From NCBI GenBank assembly GCA_964577295.1, contig CAZNYN010000014.1, forward strand, positions 1 through 42,540: a stretch of 42,540 bases of DNA, given 5' to 3'. Source of the stretch: CAZNYN01 sp964577295 (lineage in GTDB: Bacteria > Synergistota > Synergistia > Synergistales > Synergistaceae). The position numbers and the translations under genes are program-made. Positions 40,718 to 42,540 of this stretch are shown piece by piece (within the stretch, counting starts at the first letter, position 1; each line of letters begins with the position of its first letter). The notes beneath the pieces are model-generated. The model had not been told where the DNA came from and searched no databases. It saw only the letters and a list, made by a program, of their open reading frames with translations.

Positions 40718-42135
40718 CAGCTGTGACTCTCCTCATATACGATTTTATTTAAAGCGTTGACATAAGCTCTGATGCTCGAACCTATGATGTCTGTCGAAAT
40801 TCCGTTGCCGGAATAGAGCTTGCCGTTGGAGCGGAGCTTCACCAATGTAGAGCCCATTGCCTCGCGCCCCTCCGTAACTGCCTGAATCTGGAAATCGTCA
40901 AGCTCGTAGTGGCGTCCCGTAATCTGCTCTATTGCCATAAAAGCCGCGTCTATAGGGCCGTCTCCCACAGCAAGGCCGAAGAGATCAGCACCGTCCTTGC
41001 GGACATGTATATTGGCTGTGGCGTTTATAATATTTCCGCTGTTTATTACAAAGCTCACGATTGTATATGAAGGGGGAACCTGAAGAGCCACGCTCGCTAT
41101 AATAGCCTCAAGCTCCTTCCTGCCGACAGACTTCTTCGCCGCCACATTGACAAAAGTCTCGTAAACTTTCGCCTGATCCTCTTCGGAGAGGTCATAGCCG
41201 AGGCGCATTACAGCCTTGTTTACCGCGCCTATGTCATCGTTGGCATCGAGCATCACGCTGTCGTTATGGTGAACGGCAAAACCCGTGTCAAAGGCCGAAG
41301 TCTTGCTGCGCTCCGTGCGCGTTATCCAGTTCATCTGGCCTATAGAGCGGTGAAGCACCGTCGTCTTTATGCCGCAGGATATGCCGATTCCGTCTCCGAG
41401 ATTTTTTATAATATTTACCGCCGATTCGAGAGTCGGAGTTGAGCCTCCTCCTACAGTCACGTTTATTTCGGAAGCTCCTGACATTACGGCAGTCACGGCG
41501 CAGGCGGCTGCCATTGACATCTCGTCCGAGCAGATAACGGAAAGGTTAACGCCGCGAAGAGATGGGGCTTTTTCGTAAAGATTTTCTATAAAATGCTTAA
41601 ACTCATCGGGAAGCATCGTGCCTGCCGAGTCGCATATCGTAACAGTGCCTGCTCCTGCGTCTATTGCCGTGCATATAGCCTTGATGAGGAAATCCTCCTC
41701 GCTTCTCGTCGCGTCCTTTGCGGCGAACTCAACATCATCACAGTAACTTCTGCTTCTTCTTACGAGGGAATCTATCATTTCGAGCACAGATTCGGGCTTC
41801 TTGTTGCATTCAAATTCCATCTGAACGACAGATATCGGGGCTTCCACATAGAGCCTCGGCTTCACGGCGTTTGAAACAGCTTCCCACGCAGTGTCCACCG
41901 AATCCTCCGTATAGCCCACAGGAATGGAAAGTGCCGAAGTCCTTACCGCCGAGGCAATAGTTCTCACCAGAAGAGAGTCTGTCTTCACATTCTCGATAGG
42001 GGCAAGTGCGATAGTATCAAGGTTAAGCTTATCAAGAATCTTAGCCGCCTCGATAATCTCCTTAAAGCTGAGAGAGCTCTCCTGTCCTACCGACGTCTCT
42101 CTCAATGTGATGTCCGTCAATTTTACCTTCCTCAT
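40717..42135 (-). CDS. LeuA-like protein (HMGL fold plus isopropylmalate-synthase regulatory domain) lacking metal-site motifs
   Basis: The ATG at 42135 (AAGGAG 11 bases ahead) gives 472 aa. The overall pattern is that of 2-isopropylmalate synthase: LTDITLRET near the start, VEFAAKDATRSEEDFL (135-150), VTICDSAGTMLPDEF (165-179), and a C-terminal allosteric domain (about 340-472). Key catalytic elements differ. LRDGEQ is LRETSV, with the metal-binding Asp replaced by Glu13. The metal-binding HCHND is ICSDE (201-205), and the NGIGERAGN loop is GGGSTPT. Either another reaction or a non-enzymatic, leucine-sensing role is likely. It is the first gene behind a leucine-type T-box, and the next gene overlaps its stop. 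It should not be named leuA without tests. Confidence 0.85.
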   Translation of the reverse strand: MRKVKLTDITLRETSVGQESSLSFKEIIEAAKILDKLNLDTIALAPIENVKTDSLLVRTIASAVRTSALSIPVGYTEDSVDTAWEAVSNAVKPRLYVEAPISVVQMEFECNKKPESVLEMIDSLVRRSRSYCDDVEFAAKDATRSEEDFLIKAICTAIDAGAGTVTICDSAGTMLPDEFKHFIENLYEKAPSLRGVNLSVICSDEMSMAAACAVTAVMSGASEINVTVGGGSTPTLESAVNIIKNLGDGIGISCGIKTTVLHRSIGQMNWITRTERSKTSAFDTGFAVHHNDSVMLDANDDIGAVNKAVMRLGYDLSEEDQAKVYETFVNVAAKKSVGRKELEAIIASVALQVPPSYTIVSFVINSGNIINATANIHVRKDGADLFGLAVGDGPIDAAFMAIEQITGRHYELDDFQIQAVTEGREAMGSTLVKLRSNGKLYSGNGISTDIIGSSIRAYVNALNKIVYEESHS

Positions 42136-42173
42136 GTTTCTGCACACTCCTTATCCTACGTCTCTTCCGGGAC

Positions 42174-42441
42174 AAAAAAAGTCCCTGAGACATATAAATG
42201 TCTCAGGGACGAAAATATTCGCGGTACCACCCTGATTGCCGCATACAGATGCGGCCTCTCGATTAACACTTTACGGCGTGTCCGTAGCCCCTTAATCGCA
42301 AAAAGCTTTCAGGCGCTCCGCTCCGGAGTGAGACAGCTTCCCACCGCTTCAGTGCCGACTCTCACCTTCTGCCAGCTCTCTGTAACATCCACAAATAGGG
42401 GCTTAACTCCATCATAGCGTTTAGCAATATTAAAGCTGTAT
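42174..42441 (-). promoter_or_regulatory. T-box leader, probably leucine-specific
   Basis: The minus strand carries the T-box sequence GGTGGTACCGCG (42231-42220). Downstream is a 13-bp perfect terminator stem (42210-42181) with TTAT loop and seven T (42180-42174). Upstream is stem I with the conserved AGAGAG distal motif, and a base stem AGCTTT/AAAGCT. Within stem I, CTC at 42332-42330 is followed by A, and the next bases ACTCC pair with GGAGT on the 5' side, placing CTC in the specifier loop (Leu). Uncharged tRNA-Leu is predicted to pair with the T-box and prevent termination, turning on the operon when leucine is scarce. Confidence 0.88.
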
Positions 42442-42447
42442 CTTCTA

Positions 42448-42476
42448 AATATACCTAAGATTTTTTTATTTGTCAA
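42448..42476 (-). promoter_or_regulatory. Promoter of the T-box operon
   Basis: Read on the minus strand: TTGACA (perfect -35), 17 bases, TATATT. Transcription should start near 42441, at the beginning of T-box stem I. Confidence 0.8.
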
Positions 42477-42540
42477 TAGCTGTCATTGCAAAAATTGCGC
42501 AAGAGAAATAAAAGTCAGGAAGGTGCGATTGCACAGATGA

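Overview
The window looks like the chromosome of an anaerobic, diderm, amino-acid-fermenting bacterium, most likely a member of the Synergistota (Cloacibacillus/Synergistes-like). This is an inference from gene content: a single-chain pyruvate:ferredoxin oxidoreductase, rubrerythrin, a tungstate uptake operon, corrinoid genes, a large AsmA-type envelope protein and a T-box leader. No rRNA, tRNA or CRISPR array was seen.

Bases 1-6236 are an accessory island of defence-type genes, many decayed and AT-rich from about 1.9 kb onward. It holds the 3' part of a RhuM-family gene, two eroded copies of a DUF1016/YhcG-type nuclease gene, an IS3-family transposase tail, and a restriction-modification remnant (XRE regulator, Vsr endonuclease, and the C-terminal half of a cytosine-C5 methyltransferase, with vsr and dcm joined by an apparent internal deletion). 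It ends with a seemingly intact type II-A-like retron at 4008-6045. The retron has a nucleoside-deoxyribosyltransferase-like effector, a folded msr-msd RNA that begins inside the effector's 3' end, and a retron reverse transcriptase. A strong terminator at 6200-6236 closes the island.

Bases 6255-23063 are ordinary chromosomal genes. The minus strand carries rubrerythrin, CobO, an M48 protease and NudC. Next come glutamine synthetase, a Ppx/GppA phosphatase, a DHH phosphoesterase with an MGDG-synthase-like glycosyltransferase, a macro-domain hydrolase, an EamA transporter facing a LysR regulator, a HAD-IIA phosphatase, a TGS-uridine-kinase-type nucleoside kinase, and a coupled SNF2 helicase/SWIM-zinc-finger pair.

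Bases 23068-27300 (minus strand) are a tungstate-type ABC transporter with two different binding proteins, a permease and an ATPase. Its 585-base leader holds two copies of one structured RNA motif. The upstream copy is followed by an intrinsic terminator with a competing antiterminator pairing. The downstream copy is followed by a stem that can hide the first gene's ribosome-binding site. I read this as a tandem molybdenum/tungsten-cofactor-type riboswitch arrangement. CobU and the 1231-aa AsmA-like protein lie upstream, then a PAS/GGDEF/EAL signalling protein.

Bases 34587-42476 (minus strand) form one operon behind a leucine-type T-box. Gene one is a LeuA homologue lacking the family's metal-binding HxH and downstream glycine-loop motif. 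Gene two is a fused xylose-isomerase-like TIM barrel plus acyl-CoA ligase. Gene three is pyruvate:ferredoxin oxidoreductase. Acyl activation and ferredoxin-dependent 2-oxoacid chemistry under a leucine-tRNA sensor suggest an unusual branched-chain acid/leucine pathway. This operon and the tandem leader are the main candidates for undescribed biology.
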